From SABI01 sp963677695 (lineage in GTDB: Bacteria; Spirochaetota; Spirochaetia; Sphaerochaetales; Sphaerochaetaceae), in assembly GCA_963677695.2 (NCBI GenBank), contig CAXXUJ010000001.1, forward strand, positions 2,108,001-2,172,000: 64,000 nt of DNA, in the 5' to 3' direction. Each line of letters opens with the position of its first letter. Within the stretch, counting starts at the first letter, position 1. Positions 26,901 through 34,004 of this stretch are shown here, one piece after another. Both the position numbers and the translations under genes were made by a program. A model generated the notes under the pieces. That model was not told where the DNA came from and did not search any database. It saw nothing but the letters and a program-made list of their open reading frames with translations.

Positions 26901-27532
26901 AAGAGGAAGAGTTCAGTTTCCGTCGCTGTTTTCCCTTCGCTTCTGTAGTACTCTTTCACGTACTCGAGGGTATCGGTATCCATGGTGAGACCGAGTTCTT
27001 CCCTGAGGGAAGTAAGGGCCTCTCTGTCCATCTCTGTGAGGTTCGATACATCCTTGATTGGTTTGACCTGAGCCTGGGGAACCTGTTCGAAGGATAGCGT
27101 GCGCTCTCGGGTATCTACGGGATTGATCAGGTACTCCCTGATTCCCTGCATGACCTCTTCTGTAACCGGCTCCTCGAAGAGGAGGACGGTTGAGGATCTG
27201 ACAGCGAAGGCATCGGTATGGTCGAGTGCCATCTTCCCTGCCTGAAGGGCGTAGTAGGCTCTCTGATCGAAGTGACCTGCCAGGAATGTGTAGGCGAGGG
27301 TCTGTTTTCCCTCGGTATCGATCGAGTTTGTGATGATATCGGTGATCTTGTCCCCGAGAATCTCATTCTGGAAGTAGGTGAGGGACTCCTTTGAGAGACC
27401 TTCAACCTCATACATTGCATACACAGTCGCCTTGATCGGTGTATGCAGCGCATGTTCGACCTTCTCGCACAGTGCCGTGCTCACTCCGTCGAACTCTTCT
27501 CTCTTTCGAATGAATACCTGCTCTTTCATCAT
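23948..27532 (-). CDS. purL: Phosphoribosylformylglycinamidine synthase, long single-chain form
   Basis: A 1194-residue FGAM synthetase (purine step 4) with glutaminase and synthetase in one chain, so no separate purS or purQ is needed. The synthetase part has FLFDTYWSDHCRHTTF, FKNETHNHPTEIEPFGGA and two PurM-like domains. The C-terminal class I glutaminase has the Cys nucleophile in GICNGFQGLIKSG and a His/Glu pair in VSHSEGKF. The layout differs from proteobacterial PurL (~1300) and resembles the clade found in clostridia. It overlaps purC and purK by four bases each. Confidence 0.95.
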   Translation of the reverse strand: MMKEQVFIRKREEFDGVSTALCEKVEHALHTPIKATVYAMYEVEGLSKESLTYFQNEILGDKITDIITNSIDTEGKQTLAYTFLAGHFDQRAYYALQAGKMALDHTDAFAVRSSTVLLFEEPVTEEVMQGIREYLINPVDTRERTLSFEQVPQAQVKPIKDVSNLTEMDREALTSLREELGLTMDTDTLEYVKEYYRSEGKTATETELFLFDTYWSDHCRHTTFLTTLTDISFAGIYKDEIEKSFAKYLAQREEIGRKKDVTLMDLATHSARYLKAKGQLTKVEVSEEINACSVYVSDEHDEYLLMFKNETHNHPTEIEPFGGAQTCLGGAIRDPLSGRSFVYQGIRITGAADPTKDVRETMANKLPQSTIVREAARGFSSYGNQIGMATTMVKEIYHPTYVAKHLELGAVVGITPKDEVVRERPEPGDLIVLLGGKTGKDGIGGASGSSVSHTSESLDTSYAQIQKGNPLEERKLQRLFRIPEVKKMIKRSNDFGAGGVSVAIGELAPGLIINLDAVPLKTMGMNATEIAISESQERMAVVIEPKDLESIMAYAAQENVEATLVAEVTEEEQLVMMHGGKKVVDISRAFLDTNGPLPSQDVSVVDYTGSEYDRAHYEKLNGYSQKGLGEIFDSSVGNSTLFAPYGGVSQSTPELSSVQRFPLHSTTSKASVVSYGFDPLFSEASPYLMGMNSVISSVAKQMATGALLEDIHLSFQEYFPKPGTDSEKWGLPLQALLGAFEVCDSLTLAPIGGKDSMSGTYENIEVVPTLVSFAFSEVEISRLRSRAFKAPGHFIYILKQETKNGLPDLDSFKANLTILETCRDEITAISTLDEGLKQTLDLMSIGNEVGYACSAEETGKNPGSFIFTSATELPGLEAAGKTTSEFSSTFKNEHLAGLSEIFPYTTHTEKGTLPEAKVFEKRYYHTRVEKPRALILAFSGTNSELDMEMNFAEAGAETKVFVVNDTSHEVFTESVMRCAEEIEKAHIIVVPGGFSFSDEPDGSGKFIATFLKHPVIKKAVEEFLEKDHLILGICNGFQGLIKSGLLPYGTIQETAEDDPTLFFNDVYHHVARLTETKIHSKRSPWLQELDTETSYTLPVSHSEGKFVADKKKLEYLIENDLVATTYRDNPNGSVMNIEGIVSVNGNILGKMAHNERSRDELFTNVDGNRRQDIFMSGVRYFTQGGKASTHGGKK

Positions 27533-28572
27533 CGGTTTCTTGCCTCTTTCAGTCTTTCTATCTGTTCGGCCGGCCCGTTTATATGGCCCACCTTTCTGTC
27601 ATGTTTACTGCTGTTCTTTCCATAGTCGTAAAAGACGCCGGGAAGTTCGCTCTCCCTGATGTTCTCAACATGCTGACCGAGCACGTTGACCATACACCAA
27701 GAGCGGTCTATTTCAATGGGAGGGAATTCAAGGTCTAAAATTGCGCAGAGGTGAAGGTAGAACTGACTCACCGAAGCGCCGTCTAAGGTGATATGCCCGC
27801 TGTTATGAACGCGGGGAGCCACTTCGTTCACGTAGAGCTGCCCTTCAGAGAAGAAGAATTCCACTGTGAGCACACCGCAGTACCCGAGCTCTTCTGCTAT
27901 GCGTACCGCTTTGCTGAACATCTGCTCTTCAAGTTCAGAGGACACATCTGCAAATTCGCTGGTGTCGAGAATCTGGTTGATATGGACATTCTCGAGGGGA
28001 GGATAGTGGGTGACCTTCCCGCTCGCGCTGCGCGCTATGATCATCGAATATTCGGTGAGTTCTGTAAGGTATTTTTCTGCTACCATACCTCTCTTCACCT
28101 GCTCAAGGTCCTCTTCACCTCTTATGAGGTACTGTCCCTTTCCGTCATACCCGAGTGTTTTTGTCTTCACGATATAGGGGAAAGGAAAAGAGAAGGGGAG
28201 GGACTGTACTTCGGCATAGGGGACGCAGCTCACTCCGTCAAGTGAATTGACGAATTCCTTCTCCGATGCTCTGTTCTGCAGGATTCTGAGGGCTTTGGCT
28301 CCCTGCACTGCATTGGGGAGGGACTCTATCACCTCTGGTGCGATGTTCTCGAATTCATAGGTGATGACATCGAGTTCAGCTGCAAACTTCTTTACTGCTT
28401 CCCTATCGTCAAACGCTCCTGTGCTGAAGGAGTCGGCAACCGTTCTGGCACACGCTTCCGATGAAGCATCATATATGGAGATTTCGACAGGGAAGGGGAG
28501 CTTTCGTGCTGCCTGGGCGATCATCTTCCCCAGCTGACCTCCGCCTATGATGCCGATTCTTCTCATCGTCAT
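27529..28572 (-). CDS. purK: N5-carboxyaminoimidazole ribonucleotide synthase
   Basis: A 347-residue ATP-grasp enzyme carboxylating AIR with bicarbonate and ATP. It has the N-terminal GIIGGGQLGKMIAQAA nucleotide-type loop, the PYIVKTKTLGYDGKGQYLI ATP-grasp segment, and NEVAPRVHNSGHITLDGA near the active site. It overlaps purE and purL by four bases each, fitting the two-step PurK/PurE route to CAIR. Confidence 0.95.
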   Translation of the reverse strand: MTMRRIGIIGGGQLGKMIAQAARKLPFPVEISIYDASSEACARTVADSFSTGAFDDREAVKKFAAELDVITYEFENIAPEVIESLPNAVQGAKALRILQNRASEKEFVNSLDGVSCVPYAEVQSLPFSFPFPYIVKTKTLGYDGKGQYLIRGEEDLEQVKRGMVAEKYLTELTEYSMIIARSASGKVTHYPPLENVHINQILDTSEFADVSSELEEQMFSKAVRIAEELGYCGVLTVEFFFSEGQLYVNEVAPRVHNSGHITLDGASVSQFYLHLCAILDLEFPPIEIDRSWCMVNVLGQHVENIRESELPGVFYDYGKNSSKHDRKVGHINGPAEQIERLKEARNR

Positions 28573-29048
28573 TCCCCGAGACCTGTGCTGATCACGTCTT
28601 CAGCTGTCTTCACTCTCGCACTTTCCAGTTTCTCGCTCAGATCATTGTCGGAAAGGGCAAGTATTCTCAGAGCATAGAGGGCGGCATTCCTGCTTCCTGC
28701 AACCCCGATACTCATCGTTGCGACCGGAACGCCTCCCGGCATCTGGACGATGGAGAGGAGGGAGTCGACACCGTTAAGGGTGCTGCTCTTGATCGGTACT
28801 CCGATGACCGGCAGGGTCGTAAGGGAGGCCACCATTCCGGGCAGGTGGGCTGCGCCTCCTGCACCGGCAATGATCACATCAATACCGTTCTCTTTCGCCG
28901 AACGGGCGAAGGAGACCATATACTCGGGAGTCCTGTGGGCTGAAACGACCTTCACCTCCACATCAATTCCGTAGCCGGTAAGAATGTTTTCCGCTTCCTT
29001 CATCTGAGGATAGTCGGACTTGGAACCCATGATGATAGCAACTTTCAT
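28569..29048 (-). CDS. purE: N5-carboxyaminoimidazole ribonucleotide mutase
   Basis: A 159-residue class I PurE. The opening IIMGSKSDYPQMKEA, the catalytic His in SAHRTPEYM and the GGAAHLPGMVAS and MPGGVPVATMSIG loops are all present. It moves the carboxylate from N5-CAIR to form CAIR, working with purK, which overlaps it. It follows guaB by ten bases. Confidence 0.96.
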   Translation of the reverse strand: MKVAIIMGSKSDYPQMKEAENILTGYGIDVEVKVVSAHRTPEYMVSFARSAKENGIDVIIAGAGGAAHLPGMVASLTTLPVIGVPIKSSTLNGVDSLLSIVQMPGGVPVATMSIGVAGSRNAALYALRILALSDNDLSEKLESARVKTAEDVISTGLGE

Positions 29049-29058
29049 ATCAGACCCC

Positions 29059-30552
29059 CTAGAAACTCTGTTCCTTCAGGATGACGTCATGAGCCGATCC
29101 TTCGTTGAGTGACATTTCTGAGACGACGGTGAGGGTCGCCTTGTCCTGGAATTCCTTGATATCCATACAGCCGGAGTTCACCATCGTCGTCTTGATCTTC
29201 GCCAGGGTGATGGCCAGATTGTCCTTGAGAGGTCCTGCATAGGGAACGTAGGAATCGACACCTTCTTCGAAGGTCATCTGACGTTTGTCATGCTTGTCGT
29301 AGCGTGCCCAGTTCTTTGCCCTGTTGCTGCCTTCACCCCAGTACTCCTTCACGAAGTTTCCGTTGACTCTGTAACGTCTTCCGGGTGCTTCCTCGAAGCG
29401 GGCGAAATAGCGGCCGAGCATCACAAAGTCGGCGCCCATGGCGAGAGCGAGGGTGACATGGTAGTCCTGAACGATACCTCCGTCACTGGCGATCGGGATA
29501 TAGATCCCGGTCTCCTCACAGTACTTGTCACGTGCCTTTGCCACTTCAAGTATCGCAGTTGCCTGTCCCCGTCCGATACCCTTCTGTTCTCGTGTGATAC
29601 AGATCGATCCACCGCCTACACCGATCTTGATGAAGTCGGCACCTGCATCGGCAAGGTAGCGGAACGCATCTTCGTCGACGACATTTCCCGCTCCGATCTT
29701 CACTGTCTCTCCGTAGTTCTCCTTCACATAGGAGATCACATCCTTCTGGTACTCGCTGTACCCGTCGGAGGAGTCGATACAGAGGACATCTGCTCCGCTC
29801 TCGATGAGGGCGGGTATTCTTTTCTTGTAGTCATGAGTATTGACTCCCGCTCCAACCATGTACGACTTCTTTTCGTCCATGAGGGCTGAGGGGTTCTCCT
29901 CATCCGAATCATAGTCCTTTCTGAACACAAGGGCTGTGAGCTTGCTTCCCTTCACAATGGGAAGAACACTCAGTTTGTGGTCCCAGAGCATGTCATAGGC
30001 TTCATCGAGGCTGATGCCGTCGTGACCGCAGATCAGTTTATCAAAGGGAGTCATGAAATCGATGACAGGGGTCTCGAGAGCCATCTGAGGCACTCTCCAG
30101 TCACGGTCGGTGATGATTCCCTGAAGTTCCCCGTGGGGAGATCCGTCAGAGGTGATGGTGATGGTGGAGTGGTCGGTCTTTTCCTTGATTCTCACCACAT
30201 CACTTAACGTTGCCTTGGTTGTGAGGTTGTAGCGGCTCTCTACGAAACCGAGCTTGAACTGCTTCACCTTCCTGATCATTTCCGCCTGTTCCTTGATCGA
30301 CTGTGAGGAGTAGATGAAGGAGAGTCCGCCCTGAAGGGCGAGAGCGATGGCAAGCCGGTCATCACTGACTGCCTGCATGATCGCAGAGGTGAAGGGAATA
30401 TTGAGAGAGATATCGGGTGTTTCCCCTTTCTTGAACCTGCAGATCGGTGTCTTCAGTGACACCTGGTCGGGGAGGTGTTCCTTCTTTGTCAGCCTCGGAA
30501 TCAGAAGGTATTCATTGAATGTTCTTGAAACTTCATCGTAGATCTTCGCCAT
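29059..30552 (-). CDS. guaB: Inosine-5'-monophosphate dehydrogenase with CBS domains
   Basis: A 497-residue IMP dehydrogenase converting IMP to XMP. It has a TIM-barrel core interrupted by two CBS domains (~95-225), the catalytic Cys in GGGSICITREQKGIGRGQ, the SDGGI phosphate motif and the flap segment with the GRRYRVNG and KEYWGEGSNRA motifs. The catalytic loop reads GGGSICIT rather than the common bacterial GPGSICTT, nearer to the form known in eukaryotes. The ATG follows AGGAG. As first gene of the operon, directly behind a guanine riboswitch, it is a natural target of guanine feedback. Confidence 0.93.
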   Translation of the reverse strand: MAKIYDEVSRTFNEYLLIPRLTKKEHLPDQVSLKTPICRFKKGETPDISLNIPFTSAIMQAVSDDRLAIALALQGGLSFIYSSQSIKEQAEMIRKVKQFKLGFVESRYNLTTKATLSDVVRIKEKTDHSTITITSDGSPHGELQGIITDRDWRVPQMALETPVIDFMTPFDKLICGHDGISLDEAYDMLWDHKLSVLPIVKGSKLTALVFRKDYDSDEENPSALMDEKKSYMVGAGVNTHDYKKRIPALIESGADVLCIDSSDGYSEYQKDVISYVKENYGETVKIGAGNVVDEDAFRYLADAGADFIKIGVGGGSICITREQKGIGRGQATAILEVAKARDKYCEETGIYIPIASDGGIVQDYHVTLALAMGADFVMLGRYFARFEEAPGRRYRVNGNFVKEYWGEGSNRAKNWARYDKHDKRQMTFEEGVDSYVPYAGPLKDNLAITLAKIKTTMVNSGCMDIKEFQDKATLTVVSEMSLNEGSAHDVILKEQSF

Positions 30553-30572
30553 TGCGTACTCCTATCAGAAAT

Positions 30573-30600
30573 AAAAAAGCAGACTCCTATCAAGTCTACT
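30573..30600 (-). terminator. Riboswitch expression-platform terminator before guaB
   Basis: On the minus strand AGTAGACT and AGTCTGCT form an eight-base-pair stem (one G-U) around the loop TGATAGG, followed by TTTTTTA. It ends 20 bp before the guaB start. The segment AGCAGAC just 3' of the aptamer is complementary to the 3' arm GTCTGCT, giving a possible competing fold. Confidence 0.85.
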
Positions 30601-30648
30601 CGCCAACAACACAAGGGACATCGGTAAGGATGTCTGCTCTGAGTCATT

Positions 30649-30718
30649 GTATCATAGTCCCCGAATATCCGGACGGGGGTAGAAACTTGCTAACCTTATC
30701 ATAGCGATTATATGATAC
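30649..30718 (-). ncRNA. Purine riboswitch aptamer, guanine class
   Basis: Read on the minus strand, the segment fits the xpt-type G-box fold: a seven-pair P1 (GTATCAT/ATGATAC), J1/2 TATAATCGC, the P2 arms around the loop ATGATAAGG, the invariant AAGTTTCTACC in J2/3, a P3 arm CCCCG/CGGGG, and GACTATG closing J3/1. The specificity base equivalent to position 74 is C (GACTATG), which pairs with guanine or hypoxanthine; adenine-sensing forms have U there. It precedes guaB and a terminator, so guanine should lower expression of the purine operon. Confidence 0.95.
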
Positions 30719-30730
30719 GTTACTTCTCTT

Positions 30731-30767
30731 ATAAAAAACGACGGTTACGGTTCATCCTGCCGTTACC
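30731..30767 (-). terminator. Second hairpin with U-tract between the two leader elements
   Basis: On the minus strand GGTAACGG and CCGTAACC form a stem with one mismatch around a nine-base loop, followed three bases later by TTTTTTATAAG. It lies immediately upstream of the guanine aptamer. It could be a weak terminator or part of a larger leader fold. Confidence 0.45.
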
Positions 30768-30770
30768 TTT

Positions 30771-30818
30771 AAATAAAAAAGGCAACCAGTCTGCACACGT
30801 CAGGCCAGTTGCCTTTTC
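30771..30818 (-). terminator. Strong (probably bidirectional) terminator in the purine leader
   Basis: GGCAAC (30781-30786) pairs with GTTGCC (30808-30813); after a two-by-two internal loop, five further pairs (GTCTG with CAGGC) close a short loop. On the minus strand the stem is followed by TTTTTTATTT, a strong U-tract. On the plus strand TTTTCT follows. It sits directly after the orphan structured element. Confidence 0.75.
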
Positions 30819-30820
30819 TG

Positions 30821-30891
30821 CGGAGCCGCACTCGACCCAAATTGATATCTTGAAACAAAATCAGATCCAATCACCGGGCGTCACCTCTCCG
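30821..30891 (-). ncRNA. Unassigned structured leader RNA, candidate riboswitch
   Basis: On the minus strand the ends pair as CGGAG/CTCCG. Inside, an asymmetric internal loop (AGGT opposite GAGTGCGG) leads to a second helix (GACGCCC with GGGTC, one bulge) and then a hairpin (ATTGGATCT with AGATATCAAT, bulged) capped by GATTTTGTTTCA. A terminator follows seven bases later, giving the aptamer-plus-terminator layout of a riboswitch. It does not show the signature bases of the ykkC/PRPP, ZTP, THF, TPP, SAM-I, glycine or cobalamin classes as I know them. It lies between a good minus-strand promoter and the guanine aptamer, so it belongs to the purine operon leader. Confidence 0.5.
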
Positions 30892-30909
30892 TAAAAAAAA
30901 GTATGCCCT

Positions 30910-30939
30910 ACCATAGTATAGGTCGTGATTTCTTGTCAA
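30910..30939 (-). promoter_or_regulatory. Sigma-70-type promoter of the purine operon
   Basis: On the minus strand TTGACA (30934-30939) is followed after 18 bases by TATGGT (30910-30915). Transcription would begin near 30903, producing a leader of about 350 nt that contains the orphan structure, two hairpins with U-tracts, the guanine aptamer and its terminator before guaB. The 533-bp gap 30553-31084 is thus almost wholly leader plus the short region before the divergent gene. Confidence 0.7.
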
Positions 30940-31084
30940 CCACCCGAGAGGTGATACAGGGGTGGAGTGAGGAAAATCTGAGGCTGTTTTCCCTCTCTTC
31001 AGGGACCCTTCCCGTTCTCTGCCTGAGTGGTGGTACTTGACCTTTCCTCCTGTTTTATACCAAAACAGGAAGGGAGGAGAAACT

Positions 31085-31795
31085 ATGAGTCCATTTGTCA
31101 TCATGAGTGCATCACTTGGGTATGCCACCGAAAGTATTTTCGGATTCGGCGGTTCGATCGTCACCTTTCTCCTTCTCTCCCAGAATCTTCCTGCAAAGGA
31201 GGCAGTGAGCCTCCTTCCCGTGTTCGCGATTGCAGGGAGCCTGTTCATCACGCTCAGCGACTATAAGTCGGTGCTGTGGAAGGTGACGGGAAAGGCTATG
31301 CTGTTCATCATGCCTGGAGTGATCATAGGGAGCCTGTTCATCGGGTACGTGCCCGAGAGGATTTTCAAATTTTTCGTCCTTGCCATCATTCTCATCTACG
31401 GGGTAAACCTTGTGACAGGAAGGGAACCAGTCATTCCCGACAGGTGGAAAAAGCCCCTCTACTTTTTCGGCGGCTTCATTATCGGGGCAACGAGTATCGG
31501 GGTGTTTCTCATCCCCGTCATCGGTCCTGAATTCGGAGGACAGAGATCCTACCGTGCTTCTTTCGGCCTTCTCTGGCTGGTCTCTGCGGCTACGAGGATT
31601 CCCCTGTACATGGCAAACGGGATTCTTTCGAGCGAGGGAGTGCAGAGCGCCATGATCGCAGTTCCGTTCCTCCTTGTAGCCATCCTGATAGGCTACTATA
31701 TACACCGTCTCATCCCCGAGGCGCACTACAAAAGGTATGTCGGACTCGCGATCATTCTGACCTCGTGTGCGAACCTGGTCACTATATTTCTCTGA
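31085..31795 (+). CDS. TauE/SafE-family membrane transporter
   Basis: A 236-residue protein with about seven to eight helices and the TauE/SafE opening (ASLGYATESIFGFGGSIVTF, then LLPVFAIAGSLF). Members export or import small sulfonates, sulfite or other organic anions. The ATG at 31085 is preferred since GGGAGGAGA precedes it; the longer reading from 31037 lacks a ribosome site and adds a non-hydrophobic extension. It is divergent from the purine operon, and no neighbour reveals its substrate. Confidence 0.82.
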   Translation: MSPFVIMSASLGYATESIFGFGGSIVTFLLLSQNLPAKEAVSLLPVFAIAGSLFITLSDYKSVLWKVTGKAMLFIMPGVIIGSLFIGYVPERIFKFFVLAIILIYGVNLVTGREPVIPDRWKKPLYFFGGFIIGATSIGVFLIPVIGPEFGGQRSYRASFGLLWLVSAATRIPLYMANGILSSEGVQSAMIAVPFLLVAILIGYYIHRLIPEAHYKRYVGLAIILTSCANLVTIFL

Positions 31796-31799
31796 TCGG

Positions 31800-32246
31800 T
31801 CAGGTATCGATTCTCTCTAGGGTGAGGTCAGTAATCACCTTATTCCGGTAGGCAAGATCCTCCCTTACAGTAAACCCCTGCTCTTCCCAGAAGGCAGTTC
31901 CCCCTTCATTACGGGAAAAGACAACACAGGCGACTTTCGTGATACCCTCTTTCCTGAGCGCATCAAGTGAATAAGAAAGGAGAGCAGAACCGATTCCTTT
32001 CCTTCTGGAACCCATCGACACTGCAAGGTGGTAGATGAACCCTCTTCTTCCGTCATGTCCGCTGAGTATGACACCCTGAATTTTTCCATTCTCTCTCGCG
32101 ATGAAGCAGGAGGAGGGGTTTCTCTGAAGGAAACGTTGGATGCCCTCGAGTGAGTCATCAAGGGTGTTGAGTCCCATGGAGGGAGTACGTATCCACAGAG
32201 CATGGACTTCCTCATAGTCTTTGATTGTCATCTTCTCTATGTTCAT
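31800..32246 (-). CDS. GNAT-family N-acetyltransferase
   Basis: A 148-residue acetyltransferase. The acetyl-CoA loop is VSMGSRRKGIGSALL (motif A), preceded by the b4 strand GFIYHLAV and followed by the FWEEQGF region typical of the fold. The ATG at 32246 gives MNIEKMTIKDYEEVHALW, a normal GNAT start; a longer version from 32309 would run through the hairpin upstream. The substrate is unknown. It is tail to tail with the TauE-like gene. Confidence 0.82.
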   Translation of the reverse strand: MNIEKMTIKDYEEVHALWIRTPSMGLNTLDDSLEGIQRFLQRNPSSCFIARENGKIQGVILSGHDGRRGFIYHLAVSMGSRRKGIGSALLSYSLDALRKEGITKVACVVFSRNEGGTAFWEEQGFTVREDLAYRNKVITDLTLERIDT

Positions 32247-32269
32247 ACCTGCATTCCTCTTTGTATGAA

Positions 32270-32294
32270 GCAGACACCCCAAATGGGGTGTCTG
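32270..32294. terminator. Perfect hairpin between putP-like and GNAT genes
   Basis: CAGACACCCC and GGGGTGTCTG form an uninterrupted ten-pair stem with the loop AAAT. No good U-tract follows on either strand, so it may be a processing or stabilising element rather than a strict terminator. Confidence 0.45.
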
Positions 32295-32324
32295 TACTGT
32301 ATTATCCAATTATTCTATAGCTTC

Positions 32325-33788
32325 TCAGAGAGTTTTCGCAAGCTCCTGGGTCTCATCGAACTTCTTCAGGGTCTTCTCTGAAGGTGCTTTGGTGAGAAGG
32401 CTGACAACTACGATTGCGATGAGTGCGAGAATGAATCCCGGAAGGAGTTCATAGAAATACTCCCCATCGATCGAGATAAAGTTCTTCACAACGAAGATTG
32501 TCACCGCACCCGTGATAAGACCGGCGAGGGCTCCCCACTTCGTTGCCCGTCTCCAGGTGACAGAGAGGATCACAAGGGGACCGAAGGCGGCACCGAAACC
32601 TCCCCAGGCGTAACCGACCATATTCAGAATCGTTCCCGAGTCATTCGATGCGATGATATAGGCTATCAGGGCAAAGCCCACAATTCCTCCGCGGCTGATC
32701 CATTCTCTTTTCTTTTCGTCTAGCTTTGCTATTGCCGGGATATCCTCAGTGAGAGAGGAGGAGAGAACGAGGAGCTGTGAGTCGGCTGTCGACATCACCG
32801 CTGCAAGGACTGCAGCCAGTACGAGTCCTGCAAAGAAGGGGTGGAAGAGGGTGGTGGTGAGTGCAAGGAAGATTCTCTCACTGCTTCCGCCGTCTCCAGT
32901 TACCCCTTCGAGGGGGTGAATCGCATTCAGTCCGATCCCGATAATCCCGATCAGAATTGCGAAGATAAGAGAGATCACCATCCATGTGATGCCGATCCTC
33001 CGTGCCGGTTTCACCGACTCTGCGTCCTTGATACCGATGAAGCGGGCAAGGATGTGAGGCTGCCCGAAGTAGCCGAAACCCCAGGCCATCAGCGATACCG
33101 CCGTGATCCACCCGGTAGAGAACTTGAATGCATCAGGGTTTGCCGCTGAGATATCTGCTCCGCTCCCGCTGATTGCGAAGAAACCGAGAAGGGCGACAAA
33201 TACGAGGGCTGTTACCATCAGAAGCCCCTGAATCAGGTCTGTCCAGCAGACTGCCAGGTAGCCTCCTAAGAAGGTGTAGCTCACCACGACGAGGGTGGTG
33301 ATGAGAAGAGCGGTCTGCTCCGATGCACCGAAGGTATGGGCGAACAGGAGGGTTCCTCCCTTCAGTCCGCTCGCGACATAGAGGGTGAAGAAGAAGAGAA
33401 TGACAAGGGTAGCCACGACTTTCAGAATGTGCGTGGTATCCTCGAACCGTTTTGCGATGAAGGAGGGGAGGGTCACTGCCCCGTACCTTTCCGAGAGGTC
33501 TCTGAGCCTTCCGGCTACGATCAGCCAGTTGAGGTATGCTCCTATGGAGAGCCCGAGAGATATCCACACACCTTCGACAAGACCGCTGGCAAACACAGCT
33601 CCGGGAAGACCGAGCAGCAGCCAGCTCGACATGTCCGAAGCTCCTGCCGAGATAGCGGATGTAAAGGGACCGAGCGTCCTTCCTCCTATGATGAAGTCGG
33701 TATTGTTCTTCGTTTTTGACATTGAATAGATGCCGATACCAAGCATCAGAACGAGATAGAGACTGAACTGTACATACAATAAAACCAT
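32325..33788 (-). CDS. putP: Sodium/proline symporter (PutP-like SSS transporter)
   Basis: A 487-residue solute:sodium symporter with about 13 helices. The second-helix segment SAISAGASDMSSWLLLGLPGAVFASGL closely follows PutP, whose Ser/Gly residues there bind Na+ and proline. Later, AGLVLAAVLAAVMSTADSQLL is also typical. The ATG at 33788 is six bases after AAGGAG. An IS30 element begins 110 bp upstream of this start and could have moved or replaced upstream control elements. Confidence 0.9.
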   Translation of the reverse strand: MVLLYVQFSLYLVLMLGIGIYSMSKTKNNTDFIIGGRTLGPFTSAISAGASDMSSWLLLGLPGAVFASGLVEGVWISLGLSIGAYLNWLIVAGRLRDLSERYGAVTLPSFIAKRFEDTTHILKVVATLVILFFFTLYVASGLKGGTLLFAHTFGASEQTALLITTLVVVSYTFLGGYLAVCWTDLIQGLLMVTALVFVALLGFFAISGSGADISAANPDAFKFSTGWITAVSLMAWGFGYFGQPHILARFIGIKDAESVKPARRIGITWMVISLIFAILIGIIGIGLNAIHPLEGVTGDGGSSERIFLALTTTLFHPFFAGLVLAAVLAAVMSTADSQLLVLSSSLTEDIPAIAKLDEKKREWISRGGIVGFALIAYIIASNDSGTILNMVGYAWGGFGAAFGPLVILSVTWRRATKWGALAGLITGAVTIFVVKNFISIDGEYFYELLPGFILALIAIVVVSLLTKAPSEKTLKKFDETQELAKTL

Positions 33789-33881
33789 GAGCAACTCCTT
33801 TTCAGTACATTAATTGATGTGTTGTTGTGTACATATCGTTACATGCTAGCAGGAAAAGAGTGAAAAAGCAAATGCGACATT

Positions 33882-33898
33882 CCTATGAAAGGCCTATG
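33882..33898 (+). repeat. Left 17-bp direct repeat flanking the IS element
   Basis: CCTATGAAAGGCCTATG occurs here and again at 35164-35180, immediately outside the IS ends, as expected for a long target-site duplication. The unit itself contains CCTATG twice. Confidence 0.85.
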
Positions 33899-34004
33899 CG
33901 CGCGCGGTAAGATGAAATGCACGCCGAAAGGCGAAAAGAAAAAGAAAGTCCCATGGGACTCTGTTACAATGGAATTACCACAAACCAAATGTAGCGAGGG
34001 AGCC

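Noticed and set aside
30821..30891. PRPP (ykkC-type), ZTP or tetrahydrofolate riboswitch
   Set aside because: Each was considered because of the purine context, but the signature bases of those classes as I remember them are missing; only the closing GGAG/CTCC-like helix resembles the THF class. Left unassigned pending a covariance search.
31112..31726. Minus-strand frame opposite the TauE-like gene
   Set aside because: It is highly charged and lacks any domain, while the plus strand encodes a regular membrane protein with a good ribosome site.
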